From the NCBI RefSeq assembly GCF_042242105.1, contig NC_092032.1:19705915-19769914 (forward strand): 64,000 nucleotides of DNA, read 5' to 3'. A program made the position numbers and the translations under genes. How positions within the stretch are numbered: the stretch's first letter is position 1; each line of letters opens with the position of its first letter. This DNA comes from Pempheris klunzingeri. Taxonomy: Eukaryota; Chordata; Actinopteri; Acropomatiformes; Pempheridae. Below the pieces are notes generated by a model that searched no databases, had not been told where the DNA came from, and saw only the letters and a program-made list of their open reading frames with translations. Of this stretch, positions 11,154-23,898 are shown in pieces.

Positions 11154-14100
11154 ATGCAGCCCTGCAGACTTCTGGTTCTGCTGGGACTCCTCGTGCTCTG
11201 CAAAGGTAAGAAGAAAAAGAAAAAAGAAATCTGTTTATTTATCAAAGAAAATCAGAACTTCTGCTCGTAGTGAAAACTCAGACCTGCTGACAGGCCAGTT
11301 CTTATCTTCCAGGAGGGATTGATCCTGCAAGAAAACAAAAAAAAAATCAATGTTGTACCTCAACAACCATCAAATAAACTACACAAGTGTGTGTGTCTGC
11401 AGACAGAAACAGCTTAGTGAAGAGTTGGAAGGAACAGATTACTTAAAGTCACCCCCATCTGCTCCACTTTGGAGTTTAAAATGGAAAAGCCTGCTTCTGT
11501 TTCTGTCTGATGGTACAAAAGTAAATATACTCCAGGTCAGACACACACACACACATGTACGTGATCGTGGGTTACTAATGTGTGTGTGTGTGTGTGTCTG
11601 CTGCTGGATTGGGGCCATGTCCACCCTCTTGTGCTCAGGGTGGGGCGGGCGGGGAGGGGATGAGGCTGTTTTTTTATAGCAGCGTGATCCTATTGAGGGC
11701 AGTGTTGCACTCCTGTGAGCTAATTGCAGAGTTGCCAAACTAGCCTTGGTGGCTAAATGCTAACCGGCCGTGCGACTTTATTTTAAAAAGGTCAGTTTGA
11801 CAGAAGATTGTGGCTGCGCTGATGTTTGGGGAGGCAATTAGCTTAGCTTAGCTTAGCTTAGCTTAGCATGAAGGCTGGCAGTGAGGGGAAACAGCTAGCC
11901 TAACTGTTTTATGACACAACTTTGAATATTTGATTCGGATCAATTACGGCTTTCTGTCGCTATGGATGCAGTAACAACAGCGGAAGCAATAAAATTAATT
12001 TTAAGAAGCTATTTTGTGTCAAATTGTTGATTTCTTAGGTACGAAAAGTGTAAAAACGTCAATTTGAGGTTGTGGAGGGAACTATTTCTTGACGAACAAC
12101 AGCGTATCCATCCACCCCGTTACCTCAGAGTGGAGTCGGCTGTCTGGCAACAACACTGTGACACGATTTCACAAAAACAAACTGTTATTGAGCAAAGAAA
12201 CGGAGCTGCGAAGTATTCTGACAGGAAAACTCCTATTGATAATGTTGCATCAGCATATATACATGAATTTAAACATCTATAGATTATATATATTATATTA
12301 TATTATATTATAAAAAGTGTTCCCGTTCCCTCCCAAAGGTGTTTACTGCTCTGCCAGATGTCCACAATCTGCCTGGACTGATAAAATGTTTGAACAGGCT
12401 TCACTGATTGATTAAGCCGCCTCGAGCAAGCTGGAGGTCGACACACTCTGTGGAAACATTGGATTTAGACTCTGGACAGACTTTTTATCGTTACCGGCAG
12501 ATATCTGTTAGATTATTTGAATATTCTATGAGAGAAATTATCCAGTAACACAGAAATATTTTCATCCTGTAAATCTGAGATCTCATGTGTCCTGAAAACG
12601 GATTTTAATTAAACTGTTTGTCTGTTTGGTGACAAAATTTTAAGCTTTGTGATTGGGATGTTTCTTGCTGCAAAGCACCTTGGGAATTGTAGTTGACATC
12701 TTACATTGTTGGTGAGAGAAATTAATGGGACTTTTACTTCCAGGACAATGTAACTCCCTCTAAAACCACAAACTGTTGTTTTACAGGAAAACAATAAAGT
12801 TGTTGGAGGACACTAACAATATTAAACCAGACAGGGCTGCATCTATAGTTGTTTTCATTGCCAATACGCAACTAATCAATGAGTCCTTTGGTCCCCAAAG
12901 CCAAACATGACGTCTTGTTTGATCCAGAATCCACAGATATTCAGTTTACTGTCACAGAGGAGCAAAGAAACCAGAAAATATTCACATCTAAGAAGCTGGA
13001 ATCACCAAGTTTTGACCTTTTTTCCAGATAAATCGATGATCCTAAATGTTGGCAATTCATTTAACAGTTGACAACTGATTGATTAATTGTTGCAGCTCTA
13101 CTATTCCCAGACACACCAGCCACTGGAGGTTAATTAGTTAGGGGAAAGTCGAATCCTTTCCTCTGGCACCGGCTGCATTTATGGTGAAACAGCTCCAAAC
13201 CATTTCTCCACCACCACCTACCTGTCTGCAGCCTGGATACTACAGTTTGCAGGCTAAAGACACTTTAAACAGGCTAAAGAGACTCTATGTTAGTCTGCCT
13301 TCCTGTTTAATCCTCACATCATGGAGCTAAAGAGGCCCAAATTACCGTCACTTACCAGACGAAGAACTGATCCCAGCGTTTCCAGTAAGACCTTTAAACT
13401 CAGACTGTCTGCAGAGGATGAAACGTGTGTCGAGGAGAACTGAAACACACAAGCAAGCGTTTGGTTAAAGACCACACAAAGGTGCTCCTCAACCCTCTAA
13501 GTTAGTTATTTTAATAATAGAGAGTGTTTAGGAAGGTTTAGTCAGTACCAGGTTAAGTAATTCAGTCAGAAAAGTCCACTAGTTCATCGTAGAATGAGGA
13601 AAATGTTCATAAACACCCTGTGGTTAGAAATTAGATTTAGAATATTTAGAAAATTAGGAAGTGTTTGAGATAAAAAAGACAAAATAAAATGAAATGGTTG
13701 TTTAATATTATAATAAAATAGCTCTCAAACAACAAAACGATGATCTGATTATCGAAATAGTAGAATAATCGATTTAATCGTTGGCATCTAATCGATTAAT
13801 CGGGTCTTGCTCCGACACCAAATGTCTTCCGTCCTGCAGGCCAGGAGGAGAGCGGAGGGGACGAGTCCTGCGATAACTTCACGGACCTCAACCTGTCGCA
13901 CTGCTTCATGGGAACCAGCCTGTACGTGCGGCTGCTGCTCTACACCCGCTCCAACCTCGACTGCGGCCGCGAGCTCAACCACCACCGCCTGTCCTCCCAG
14001 CCGCTCTTCAACCTCTCCCGCCCCACCGCCTTCGTCATCCACGGCTACCGGCCCACCGGAGCGCCCCCCATCTGGATAGACCACCTGGTCCACCTGCTGG

Positions 14101-17029
14101 CCGAGCAGGAGGACATGAACATCATCGTGGTGGACTGGAACAGGGGGGCGGCCAACCTCAACTACTTCACCGCCGTCACCTACACGAGGGAGGCGGCTTA
14201 CAACCTGACCGGGTTCGTCATGACTATGCAGGTGAGACACACCTGGGCGCCGGCGTGGGGGTATTTATCAGCACACTTCCTGTTTTACTATCAATGTTTC
14301 CATGGCAGCAGGCAGCCAAAGAAAAACTAGTTAACAGCAGAGAGTTAGAGACCAGCAGGTGAACACAGTGGACTTCCCTCAGGAGGTGGTGGAGACCAAA
14401 AACGGAGCTAAAACAAGGAGAATTTTGGACTGACAGTCCAGTGGGATGATCATGTGACTATATCTTCTGCATGTGGAAATATGCAGTTTATTCTTTAAAA
14501 AATGAGCCACTAACAACTTTATAAAGTGTAAATTTGTCAGCCTTTTTCAGGTTGCAAACTTGAAGTGGTCAAAAAAAACAGCTTAATGCAGCTTTAAGGA
14601 CAGACATCAAATAAACTGATGCCTAAAATGAGCTGAATATACTATACTATACTGAATACTTTTACTTAGTGTACTTGACCTGTGTGTCTGCAGGAGGAAG
14701 GAGCCTCTCTGAGCTCAGTCCACCTCATCGGCGTCAGCCTGGGAGCTCACTTGGCCGGATATGTGGGAGCAAACCTGAAGGGGAAGATTGGACGAATCAC
14801 AGGTAAAAGTGTAGAGATTTAAATCAAACTGTTAAATGAGTGAAAACAGAAAATTAAGCAAAACACAGACCATAGACCCTATTTTTATATATATTTTGGG
14901 TTTCGAAATGACAGGTAGGAACAAAAAGGTTTGGAACTGGTCCAGTACATTGTCTCAGCTGGCAGCAAATGAGCCTGCAACATGATCCTTTGGGACAACT
15001 GCACCTGATCAAAGTAGGTCCACTAGAAGTGCTTGTTTTAGCCACTGACAGGCTCAGATTGTTATTCTCACTGTTTTTTTTAACCACAAACAACCATTAT
15101 TTAGCTCTCCTCAAAACCACCAGACTCAATGGACAAAAACAGTAATTTTATGTCACAGAACATGGGAGCTGCTGGTCTACTTCTACCTTGATCAGCTGGT
15201 TTGTTTGTGGTATTGTGCATTTTAAAGGGTTAATTTGGATCCAACAAAGTATTTCTGTGATGCACAATAACATAAACAAACTGGCCGATCGAGGCGGCAG
15301 TAAAACAAGCCATTCCCATGTTATGCAAGCTAAAATTACTGTTTTTTTCAATGGAGTCTGGTGCGTTGGAATAACACGATACAACAACTGTTTGTGGTTA
15401 AACCAAAAGGATCTTCCAGGTCTCTCTCTGTAGGGATCCATTCCATGATGCTGTCACACACTTAGAATAACACTCTGAGCCTGTCAGTGGATCAAACAAG
15501 CACTGTGATTGGGCTTTATTGACATTACAGCCACGACAGCCCGTTCACCACCTGCTCTTGGATGCCAGCTGAGGCGACCTAGTGGACTGTTTCCTAAAGT
15601 TTTTGTACCTTACAATCATTTTGAACCCAAAATATGTAGAAAAAAGCCCCACTGTTGAAAACGTATCCTTTAAATCACAATCATAGACAACTAGACAACA
15701 TCTACTGATAACAACAATCTGTCAAATGAGGCTTAATTCAGCAATGTAATGTTTAAAAAAAGACTTGGTTGACCCTCCTCCCCTGCAGGTCTGGACCCGG
15801 CAGGGCCGATGTTCACCAGCGCCACAATAGAAGAGAGACTCGACCCCTCGGACGCCATGTTTGTGGACGTGCTTCACACCGACATGAACTGTGAGCATCT
15901 GAATCACACGTACTGACGATAAGTAGACGCTGAGGTTTGTCTTAGCGACTGAACGTGACGTCAACATGTTTCCCGTGCTGCCAGTGCAGAGACACAGAGC
16001 ATAAGACGGTGGTGGAGGAAGTATTCAGGTCCTTTACTACAGTAAAAGCACTAATACCACACTGTGAAAATACTCTGTGACAAGTTACTGTAAATGTTAC
16101 TGAAGTTAAAGTTTGAATATAGTCAGGAAAATGTAGTTAAAGTATTAAAGTAAAAGTCCTTTTTAAGTGGAAAAGTGTCCCCAGTGACTGTTGCTTTTTA
16201 GTTTTCAATCAATACCATGATTTATACCATGTGGTCTGGGTGAATACTCGATTCTGATTGGCTGCTGGGCTGCCCGCCAAGATGTCCACTACTACCGGTG
16301 GAGGCAGAGTTCCTGATTATGGAAACCTCGAAGGACATCATCCCACCATTTATTTATATTTTCATGCACTTTGGAACCAAAATCGAAAGTTTTTCGAGAG
16401 GCACAACTTCATTTTCACACCTGAGGGTCTGACTAATACCTGGAACAATCATTGCATCCCATTAGGTTCTTATGCAATGAAGATGTTGCACTCCACAGAC
16501 AAAAGGCTCCAGATCACAGTTGAGCGGCGATCAATAATGTAAACAGTTCACAGACGTGATCAGAGAGTGATCAGTGAGTTCAGAGGGGACCGGTCTACTT
16601 CCTGCAGCTCGTGTGTCTCCATCCTGTTTGAACTGTTGGAAATAAGCTGGCTTGGAAAAGTGTCGCACAGTGGCTGCATCCCTGTTGCCATGGTTACTCC
16701 GGTCAGCTCATTAATTTAGACGGTTTTAATGGACACCCAGCAGCCAATCAGAGTCGAGCATCCATGCAGACCACATGGTATAAAAAGATGGAGACGCACA
16801 AGCTGCAGGAAGTAGACTGATCCCCTCAGAAGTCTGTGATCTGGAGCTTTTGCAACCAGCATCAATAAAAAATGACATGACATCATGTGTGTGTTTTCTG
16901 TGTGCAGCCTTCGGACTGAGAGGAGCTCACGGTCATGTTGACTTCTATGCCAACGGTGGGGCGGACCAACCCGGGTGTCCTAAAACCATCTTCTCAGGTG
17001 AAAACACACTGACACACACAGAAAACATG

Positions 17030-17075
<46 letters not shown>

Positions 17076-20000
17076 CGGCTGCACTGTCTCTGCCTCCCTC
17101 AGGTAAATCCTACTTTGTGTGTGACCACCAGCGCTCGGTGTTTCTGTACCTGTGCGCTCTGAACCGCACCTGCAGCCTCACCGGTTACCCCTGTTCGTCC
17201 TACAGCGACTTCCTGGACGGCCGGTGCCTGCAGTGCGAGGCCTTCAGACCCGCCGCCTGTCCCGTGCTGGGTAGGTGGGGCAAATGTTTGCTAGGGGGTC
17301 GCTGTAGAGAGAGAGAGAGAGAGATTGTTTCCTCCATCAATCTATTGATTGTCTGCTTTGTAAAGATGGTGGAAATGGTGAGAACTTGCACCACAACGAA
17401 CCCAAAGTGACTCCTTCAGGGTGCTTCTTTAACCCTGAGCCACGTTTTTGCTATTTCTGGCTAAAACAGACCTCGATTCAGTATAAATTCAGTACTGTGA
17501 GGCACAAGCAAGAATCATTTTTGATATAATTTGCAGCTGTGACATCACATTAAAGGCCAAGAAGTCAAAAGAAAAAGGAAAACCGACTTTGAATATTTGA
17601 ACAATTTATTCTTTTTCCACAACAGGTAACTATGTGCAAAGGTTTAATATGTTCACACATGTAGTCCAACGCTTCAGGTGAAAAACAGAAAGACAAATTA
17701 AGACTCTATTACTCACAGAAATAGAAATATCTGCACAAAGATCTGGCTGTTTACACCCAGATGTTCATCCTCCTGAAGAGAAAAGGACTTCATATTTAAA
17801 TCTTTGAATGTAACACAAATATCTTTGTCTCAAGATGTTAATTTTTATAACATCCCTAGTTTTGCTGCCTAAACCTAACCAAACTGCAACTTCAGAGAAT
17901 TAAAATCTAGATTTAATAGATATCACTGTTGACATCTGATCCTCACCTGTGTGTTCTCGGCTGCAGGTTACGACCTCGGCCAGTGGAGGGAGAGTCTGCT
18001 GCAGCTCGGACAGACCAAAGTCTTCTTCAGCACCACGGCCTCGCTGCCCTACAGGAGTGAGTCCAACACACTCACGCTTATTTAAGTCACAATCACCACG
18101 AGCAGACTGTGATTCTCGCCTTATTATGTGCTGTGTGTGTGCGGCAGAGCTGAGCTACAGAGTCGACATGGTCACCTGGAACCAGTATCTCCGCTGGGGG
18201 GTCGTCTACATCCGGCTGCACAGCGGCAGAAACTTCACAGAGACCCGAATAGACCAGTAAGTCTGCCGGCAAAATACAGCAAAACATGTGGAAAATACAT
18301 CACCAACTCATGGATGTGGAGGGAAGTGACAGTAATCATGAATCTACCTTGCTGGAGGGAGTATGGAGCATTCTGGAAATGCCACAAAATGTTATTGATT
18401 TGGAAAATGATGCACCGAATTTTGAAAAAGATGCAAATATATGAGTTCCCTGTGAGTTACATGTCACTTAATCTGTTTAATTTTAATAATCCTGAAGAAA
18501 ACACATGAATAAGAGATCAGAGAATGAGAATATTGTGTGCAGCTTGTAAGAAAAAGCTCAGGGAAATGAAGTAAAGAGACTAAATCAGCATGATGGACAG
18601 CTGGAAGAAAAGGTTAATTTATCATTTATTTTGTGTCTTTATTCTGCAGTCAAACAGGAAAAGATCAGTGTCATCGATTCAGAAACCGACCAAATGAAAA
18701 GTGAAGCTGACCTTCATCATTTCATCCTTTTAGACCGTTTGTGTGAAATGTTGTTGTAATAAATTAATGAATTATTGAGTTATGGACAAAAAGAGGCCAC
18801 AGTAACCTTTGACCACTAAAGTCCAATCACTTCATCCTCCAGTCAAAGTGGATCTTTGAGCCAAAGTTGAAGAAAATATCGTAGTTCAGGTAAATACAGA
18901 CGGACAGACGACCTGAAAATGTGTTTTCTAAGAGTCCTTTATTGTCTTTGCCTTATAAATACTTTCTAAATATAAAAAAGGGAAATTCACATGCTCAAAA
19001 AATACTTAAAAAGAGAATCACACATCCAACGTTGAAGCTGTGAGAGAGGATGCGTCACTCATTCATTCATAAATGGTGAAATCATCAATAAAAAGTGAAG
19101 TGAGACCAATAAAAGCGCACCTGGAGCTCCAGTTTCCCCTGAGAGCCTGCAGAGGAACACAAACACAACTTGTTAGCAGGACCAGCTCACTGATTTTCAT
19201 CTTTGTCTTGTATTTGTTGACAATAAGAACATTTTGGTCACCATTTGCTGTCGGAGCATCATTTTCCTGCTCTTTGCTCCCAGGAAGCTGCTCCGGTTCG
19301 AGCAGTACACGTCCACGCGGCTGCTCGCCCAGTTCGACGAGGATCTGCAGCAGGTCCAGAAGATCTCTCTGCGCATCAACACCGGCAACGTGATCGGCCC
19401 TCGTTACAAGATCAGGCTGCTGCGGATTCGCTTCACGCCTCTGGACCGTCCCGACAGGTCAGTCCTGCACCCACGGCCTCATCTTCTCCTCCTGAGTTTA
19501 TTTTACTTTTAAAATTAACAAGCTCACGGCAAAACGTTTCTTTAAACTCAAATTTAATGGTTGTTTAGTGGTTTTTTTTTTGTTGTTGTTGCTGTTTCAC
19601 TTCCAAAATTAGTTAAAATATTTTACTTTATTAAACTTTTTGAACATGTGACATCAGTCTTCAGTCTGTACGACAGTTTACAATCAGGACAAGACATCTA
19701 CTGCAACCTTTGACCTTCTGACTTCCTGAGTTTCTGATTAAGTTTAGCAGGAAAAAAACACTTTAGTACTTTATTTAAGTATAATTCTGTATTGCAGAGG
19801 CAAATATTGTACTTTTATACTCATTTATCTGACAGTTATAGTTACTTTGCATTTGTTATAGATGAAACAGTGTCCTGCTCATCAGTAATATACCAATTTA
19901 ACACTCGGAGGGCTTTTTAATTGATTTATAGAATATATACACATTAAATACATCCTATTATATAATGTGTGTGTGCAGAGAGCGATATAACGGCTGTTTG

Positions 20001-20390
20001 TGGTTAAACCAAAAGGATCTTCCAGGTCTCTCTCTGTAGGGATCCTTTCCATGATGCTGTCACACACTTAGAATAACACTCTGAGCCTGTCAGTGGATCA
20101 AACAAGCTCTTTTAGTGGCTCTACTGTGATCAGGCGCTGGATTACATGAGAGCCGCTGTCGCTTGTTAACACCTGTTCTCAGAGATCACAAAAGAGAAAG
20201 AAAACCCTTGTTATCAATCAGTTATTAAAATAGTTGCTGGTAAATCTTCCGTCAGTCGACGAACTGAATAATCGACTAACTGTGCTCTGCTTTCTTCTCC
20301 GTCAGGCCTTTAATGTGCCGCTTCGACATCATCATGGAGGAGAACACGGAGGTGGCGTTCCGACCTTTACCCTGCGACTCCCGCCTGTGA
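11154..20390 (+). CDS. liph: Secreted lipase H/I-type phospholipase A1
   Basis: Ten coding exons: 11154-11205, 13840-14231, 14694-14802, 15789-15890, 16908-16997, 17103-17270, 17967-18056, 18148-18256, 19284-19457 and 20306-20390. They total 456 aa with matching phases (human LIPH is 451). Exon 1 encodes a leucine-rich signal peptide. The catalytic nucleophile is Ser163 in GVSLG, the acid is Asp187 in GLDPAGP, and the base is His257 in CDHQRS. The lid between Cys242 and Cys255 is only 12 residues, the short-lid pattern of phosphatidic-acid-selective PLA1 enzymes (LIPH/LIPI) rather than triglyceride lipases. The C-terminal PLAT-like half ends with RPLPCDSRL. Family role: extracellular release of 2-acyl lysophosphatidic acid at the cell surface. 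Whether this is fish liph or its close paralogue lipia cannot be decided here. Confidence 0.93.
11838..11867. repeat. (TTAGC)6 short tandem repeat
   Basis: Six perfect TTAGC units in lipase intron 1, followed by GCATGAAGGCTGG-like text. A similar short run occurs near 38490. It is not the vertebrate telomere unit. Confidence 0.85.
14870..15672. mobile_element. Large palindromic element, near-complete copy in lipase intron 3
   Basis: Outer arms: TTTTGGGTTTCGAAATGACAG near 14894 on the left and the inverted ATCATTTTGAACCCAAAATA near 15616 on the right. The inner core is 15117-15363. The left arm carries CACCTGATCAAAGTAGGTCC and the right arm the inverted CACTCTGAGCCTGTCAGTGG block. The right edge ends ATCCTTTAAA, compatible with a TTAA-type target. 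About 0.8 kb with no reading frame. It is one of the fullest copies in the window. Confidence 0.72.
16219..16834. mobile_element. Nested inverted-repeat element in lipase intron 4
   Basis: The left end TTTATACCATGTGGTCTG (from 16219) and the following GATTCTGATTGGCTGCTGGG are matched in inverted order at 16731-16785 (ending CAGACCACATGGTATAAA), about 45 bp of terminal repeat. A second inverted pair, TCTACTTCCTGCAGCTCGTG at about 16591 and CAAGCTGCAGGAAGTAGAC at about 16799, crosses the right boundary. An open stretch at 16258-16542 lies inside but resembles no transposase known to me. It is likely a non-autonomous DNA transposon. Confidence 0.65.
17033..17072. repeat. (CA)n microsatellite in lipase intron 5
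   Basis: About 20 CA units fill much of the 105-bp intron between exons 5 and 6. Length change here could alter the spacing of this very short intron. Confidence 0.9.
18650..18763 (+). other. Possible alternative terminal exon of the lipase
   Basis: Acceptor TTTATTCTGCAG ends at 18649. Joined in phase to exon 8, it adds 17 codons (beginning HQTGKDQ, ending NEK) and a stop at 18702-18704. AATAAA follows at 18758-18763. Splicing to the exon at 19284 matches the family better, so this would be a minor isoform lacking the last roughly 87 residues. Sequence-based inference only. Confidence 0.35.
19975..20145. mobile_element. Solo arm of the large palindromic element
   Basis: Only one outer arm is present, with the words CCAAAAGGATCTTCCAGGTC, CCATGATGCTGTCACACAC and CACTCTGAGCCTGTCAGTGG. 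The core and the other arm are missing. It lies in the last lipase intron. Confidence 0.7.
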
Positions 20391-20820
20391 CTCCCCGCTC
20401 AGACGCACTCCTCCTCCTTCATCTATGGAAACACATCCGACTCGCCCGAGCCCAGACGCCCCGGGGGTGCTGCAGGGTCTCCTGGCCCCGGGTGGACCAC
20501 AGGAGGAGCTGAAGCCTCCTCACCGGACGACGAAGACGACCCGAGCGGCGCTGCGCACAGCTCCTGCTCGGTGGAAAGTCAACATAGTGCATCGTTACAC
20601 GTGATCGAAGCCTCGTCTCTGCTGGTGCTGGTGGGACTGTTGGACGGGTGACTTCAGCTGTGGGACACGGCAGCGAGATCGGCACCGACATGAAGCTGCA
20701 GGAGAGTTTCATCACGACGAGAGCAGGCGTCCAGATGTTCAGCATCTCTCTTTATCTCCAGAAACCATTTAGCTGTAACTGCAGCAAAACTGTCGCTCAA
20801 AATATACAAACAAATTGTCA

Positions 20821-20826
20821 AATAAA
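20821..20826 (+). terminator. Polyadenylation signal of lipase gene
   Basis: AATAAA lies about 430 bp after the lipase stop codon. The intervening sequence is GC-rich 3' UTR without another conserved frame. Confidence 0.7.
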
Positions 20827-20849
20827 ACACGAGTGACTCTCTGGTTCTC

Positions 20850-23640
20850 CCACAACGTCCTGACTTTTAGCATGAGGTGCTTTTTTTATGGGCTGAGACA
20901 ATTCTCCTCCTTAACATACAGAAAATAATCTCCATAGAAAAATACTATGACTTTATGCCAAAACAATGAAAGAATATTTGGTAGTTATGGTCAGAACTGA
21001 AGTGGGTGAAAAAAAAGAGTTAAATATTAAAATCTAAGATATTTATTCAGTGACATTTTGACCACTTTTCAGACAGAAAACTTACAGCGATAAAAGAAAG
21101 TGAAATATATAAATCTACGACTGTTGGTCTCACAGCTGTCCTGGGTGCAAATAGACTTAACTGACTTCTAAATTTCAGTCGCAGTTCGGTTAGGTTTAGG
21201 CACCAAAGCTACTTGGTTAGGTTTAGGAAACAATCCTAATACAGAAGGAAGGGCACGTAAAACACAAAATATTCTCTTTCTAACACACACCTGGATGCAA
21301 ACAGCCACATTAGCTCTTCCACTGCGGATTCAAACAACTGCAGAATGTGAAAATGTATTAAAATAAGCTCTCAGTCACGACTGAAAAATCCATTTCTTAC
21401 GTTGCTTCCTTATATTTCCTTCCTGTGATCAGTTTCAAGACGACTAAAGAAATGCAGTTTCTTTCTTTTGTTTCTTTCTGTGCCTTGTACCGGCGGTTCT
21501 CAACCAAAGCGAAGTGTTAAAGTCTGTAAAGACGTAATGTAATCCCATCACCTAGTTGGCGTGTTTCGCCTCCAGGCTGAGAGCCGCGACCTGAACGGTG
21601 ACGCTGCGGTGACGTCTGTCCGCAGCAGCACATAACCAGTCATAAGCTGTTGTGCTGCACTAGTTTGTTTTCATTTCTGACGTTACAAATTGTGAGTTTT
21701 GTTGTGAAAAAAAAAAGTAGCTACAGGAAAATTTTGTAGCTTGTGAATTTGGGGACTTTGGTGAAATCAGATCAGCTTTTATTTTCATTAATCTTTGAGA
21801 TGTTTGAGTATTTAGTTTGTTCAGGAACAGGAGTGTCAGTGAATGCATCATGTGGCAACTGTTGAAAAATGTCTTTTTTTATTGTGTATTTTCACCCTTG
21901 GTTTGAAATAAAAGTTTTAAAATATATTTGACTATTTGTTTCTGTTCGTACAGCCTCGATTTACTTGTCAAACCAGTGCACTCACACCGATTAATCAAAT
22001 TAAATGCATGTTTCATGATATTTGTTCTAATTTTTCAACTGCTACAAGCAAACAAATAAATCGACACTCAGGCAAAATCAAAAGGACAAAAGTTTTATTT
22101 GTTCAGCGACGCCGTCACGCGTCACTGACATGAATGCTGGTGTAACAGCGGGAACAAAGACAACAGAGCAGCTACTGTGCGATCGCTTACGACAGAACTA
22201 CGTCATCAATAAGCAGCTTCATTGGGAGGATGTTAACGGTCGTTAAACACCGGTAACGTCTCCGCTGCAGACGCTCAAACCAGCATCACGATAATAGATG
22301 ATTCGATTAGAAAAATGTAAAATATTGTTTTAAATGAAGACCACACATCTGCGTGAGGAAGCGACACAGACAGACACAAACAAAGATGGACGGACAGAAG
22401 AGGTTTCACATTCAGTTTAAATTCGTCAGACTTCCTAAAAATACGTCCTTTTAAGAGGCCGTCTTAGTTTTTTCTCTCTCTTTGTATGAACAGTATTTTA
22501 AGTCACCGACAAACCAGCAGCATCCGAACGGATCCGATCACCAGTTAGGACCTACGAATGGTAAAGACAGAGATAAAGAGCCGGCGTCAGAGAAATCAGC
22601 GTCATGGCCAACAGGTGAGCGGGTCAGTGCAGAAACTACAAGAGAGGATTTGACCAGGTGTGAATGGAGGAAGAGGTGAGAGTTTGGGAGGGGAAGGGCA
22701 GGAAAACACTCCTTAAAATGGTAACGGCAACGGTGCCAGCGGGTCAGAAGTCAAAGGGTGTTTTCCACCTTTAAGACTCGGCATGAAGCCGCCGGGGGAA
22801 GTGAGGAGGTCTGTTACACAACGGGAGCTCACCACAGAGTAAGTCTCACTAAATGTGTCACTGTGAGACTGAGACAGTAACAGTGTTACGGGGGCGGGAC
22901 AGGTTCCAAACTGGCGGGACAGGTAGGAAAAAAAGCACATGGTTTCTAACCGTTAGCTTTGAAGGGCAACTCCAGTATTTTTAAACACTGTGTTCTAAAT
23001 GGCTGGTAGGTACAGAAAGTTTTGGAATTGGTCCAGTAGATCATCTCAGCTGGCAGCTGTGAAACGGGGTTTCCATGGCTGTAACGTCCAATCTGTGAGG
23101 ACACCTGATCACAGTAGGTCCACTAAAAGAGCTTGTTTGATCCACTGACAGGCTCAGAGTGTTATTCTAAGTGTGTGACAGCATCATGGAAAGGATCCCT
23201 ACAGAGAGAGACCTGGAAGATCCTTTTGGTTTAACCACAAACAGCACACACACCAGACTACATTCACTAAAACAGGGATTTTACCTTGCAGACCACAGGA
23301 GTGCCTGGTCTACCGCTGCATCAGTCAGTTAGTTTATTTGACTTTTTGTGCTGCAAAAATATTGTGTTGGGTCCAAACTCACTCTTTAAAACACCAAAGT
23401 CACACAGTAACACAAACAAACTACCCGATTGATGCAGTGGTAGAACAGCAACCACTGTGTAAAATCACTGTTTTTGTGAATGTAGTCTGGTGTGTGTGCA
23501 GAGAGCAATCTAACATAATGGTGTCACACACTTAGAATAACAATCTGAGCCTGTCGGTGGCTAAAACAAGCACTTTTAATGGACCTACTTTGGACCTGAA
23601 AATCTTTTTTTATGTGCACACTTCTGCACTACTGCTTTTA
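20850..23640. other. Spacer between convergent lipase and bclaf3 genes
   Basis: AT-rich intergenic DNA between two convergent genes. A palindromic element occupies about 22965-23600. An AATAAA-containing stretch near 21908-21913 sits after a T-rich run, so the 3' UTR of the lipase could extend this far, but that is unproven. No coding exon was recognised; the short frames present have no family features. Confidence 0.5.
22965..23600. mobile_element. Large palindromic element between lipase and bclaf3
   Basis: Starts with GGCAACTCCAGTATTTTTAAAC and GGCTGGTAGGTACAGAAAG. The left arm holds the inverted GATCCCTACAGAGAGAGACC block, the core runs 23251-23492, and the right arm is partly deleted. 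It lies just beyond the 3' end of bclaf3 and could contribute to its 3' UTR. Confidence 0.7.
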
Positions 23641-23653
23641 AAATCTATATTTT

Positions 23654-23659
23654 TTTATT
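23654..23659 (-). terminator. Candidate polyadenylation signal of bclaf3
   Basis: AATAAA on the minus strand, about 240 bp past the bclaf3 stop codon. It is the nearest canonical signal; the sequence around it is A/T-rich. Confidence 0.45.
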
Positions 23660-23898
23660 TCATGCATTCTATGGATTCTGCTCTTTGACCTTGTTGTTAT
23701 TATCATTAAATGGAGTTTATCTTCCATCTCACTATGAAATCTATTTTCACTTATTTCAAACACTCATTTATGTATTTGTATAAAAGAGTTTTTTTTACTA
23801 CTACCTCTTCTATTAGTATTAAAAACTATAGTTATGAGAGCAGAGAGCAGTAAAGTTGTAGTTATAATAATATTGACAGTAGCTGTTTTACGTGACCC

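Noticed and set aside
13788..14240. 150-codon open frame opposite lipase exon 2
   Set aside because: Shadow of the GC-rich exon; the plus strand has clear lipase motifs and correct splice sites.
16258..16542. 94-codon open frame inside lipase intron 4
   Set aside because: Lies within an inverted-repeat element, has no ATG at its start and shows no motif known to me, so it is not listed as a gene.
20391..20836. Open frames on both strands downstream of the lipase stop
   Set aside because: The region is 3' UTR ending at AATAAA; the frames lack homology and splice context.
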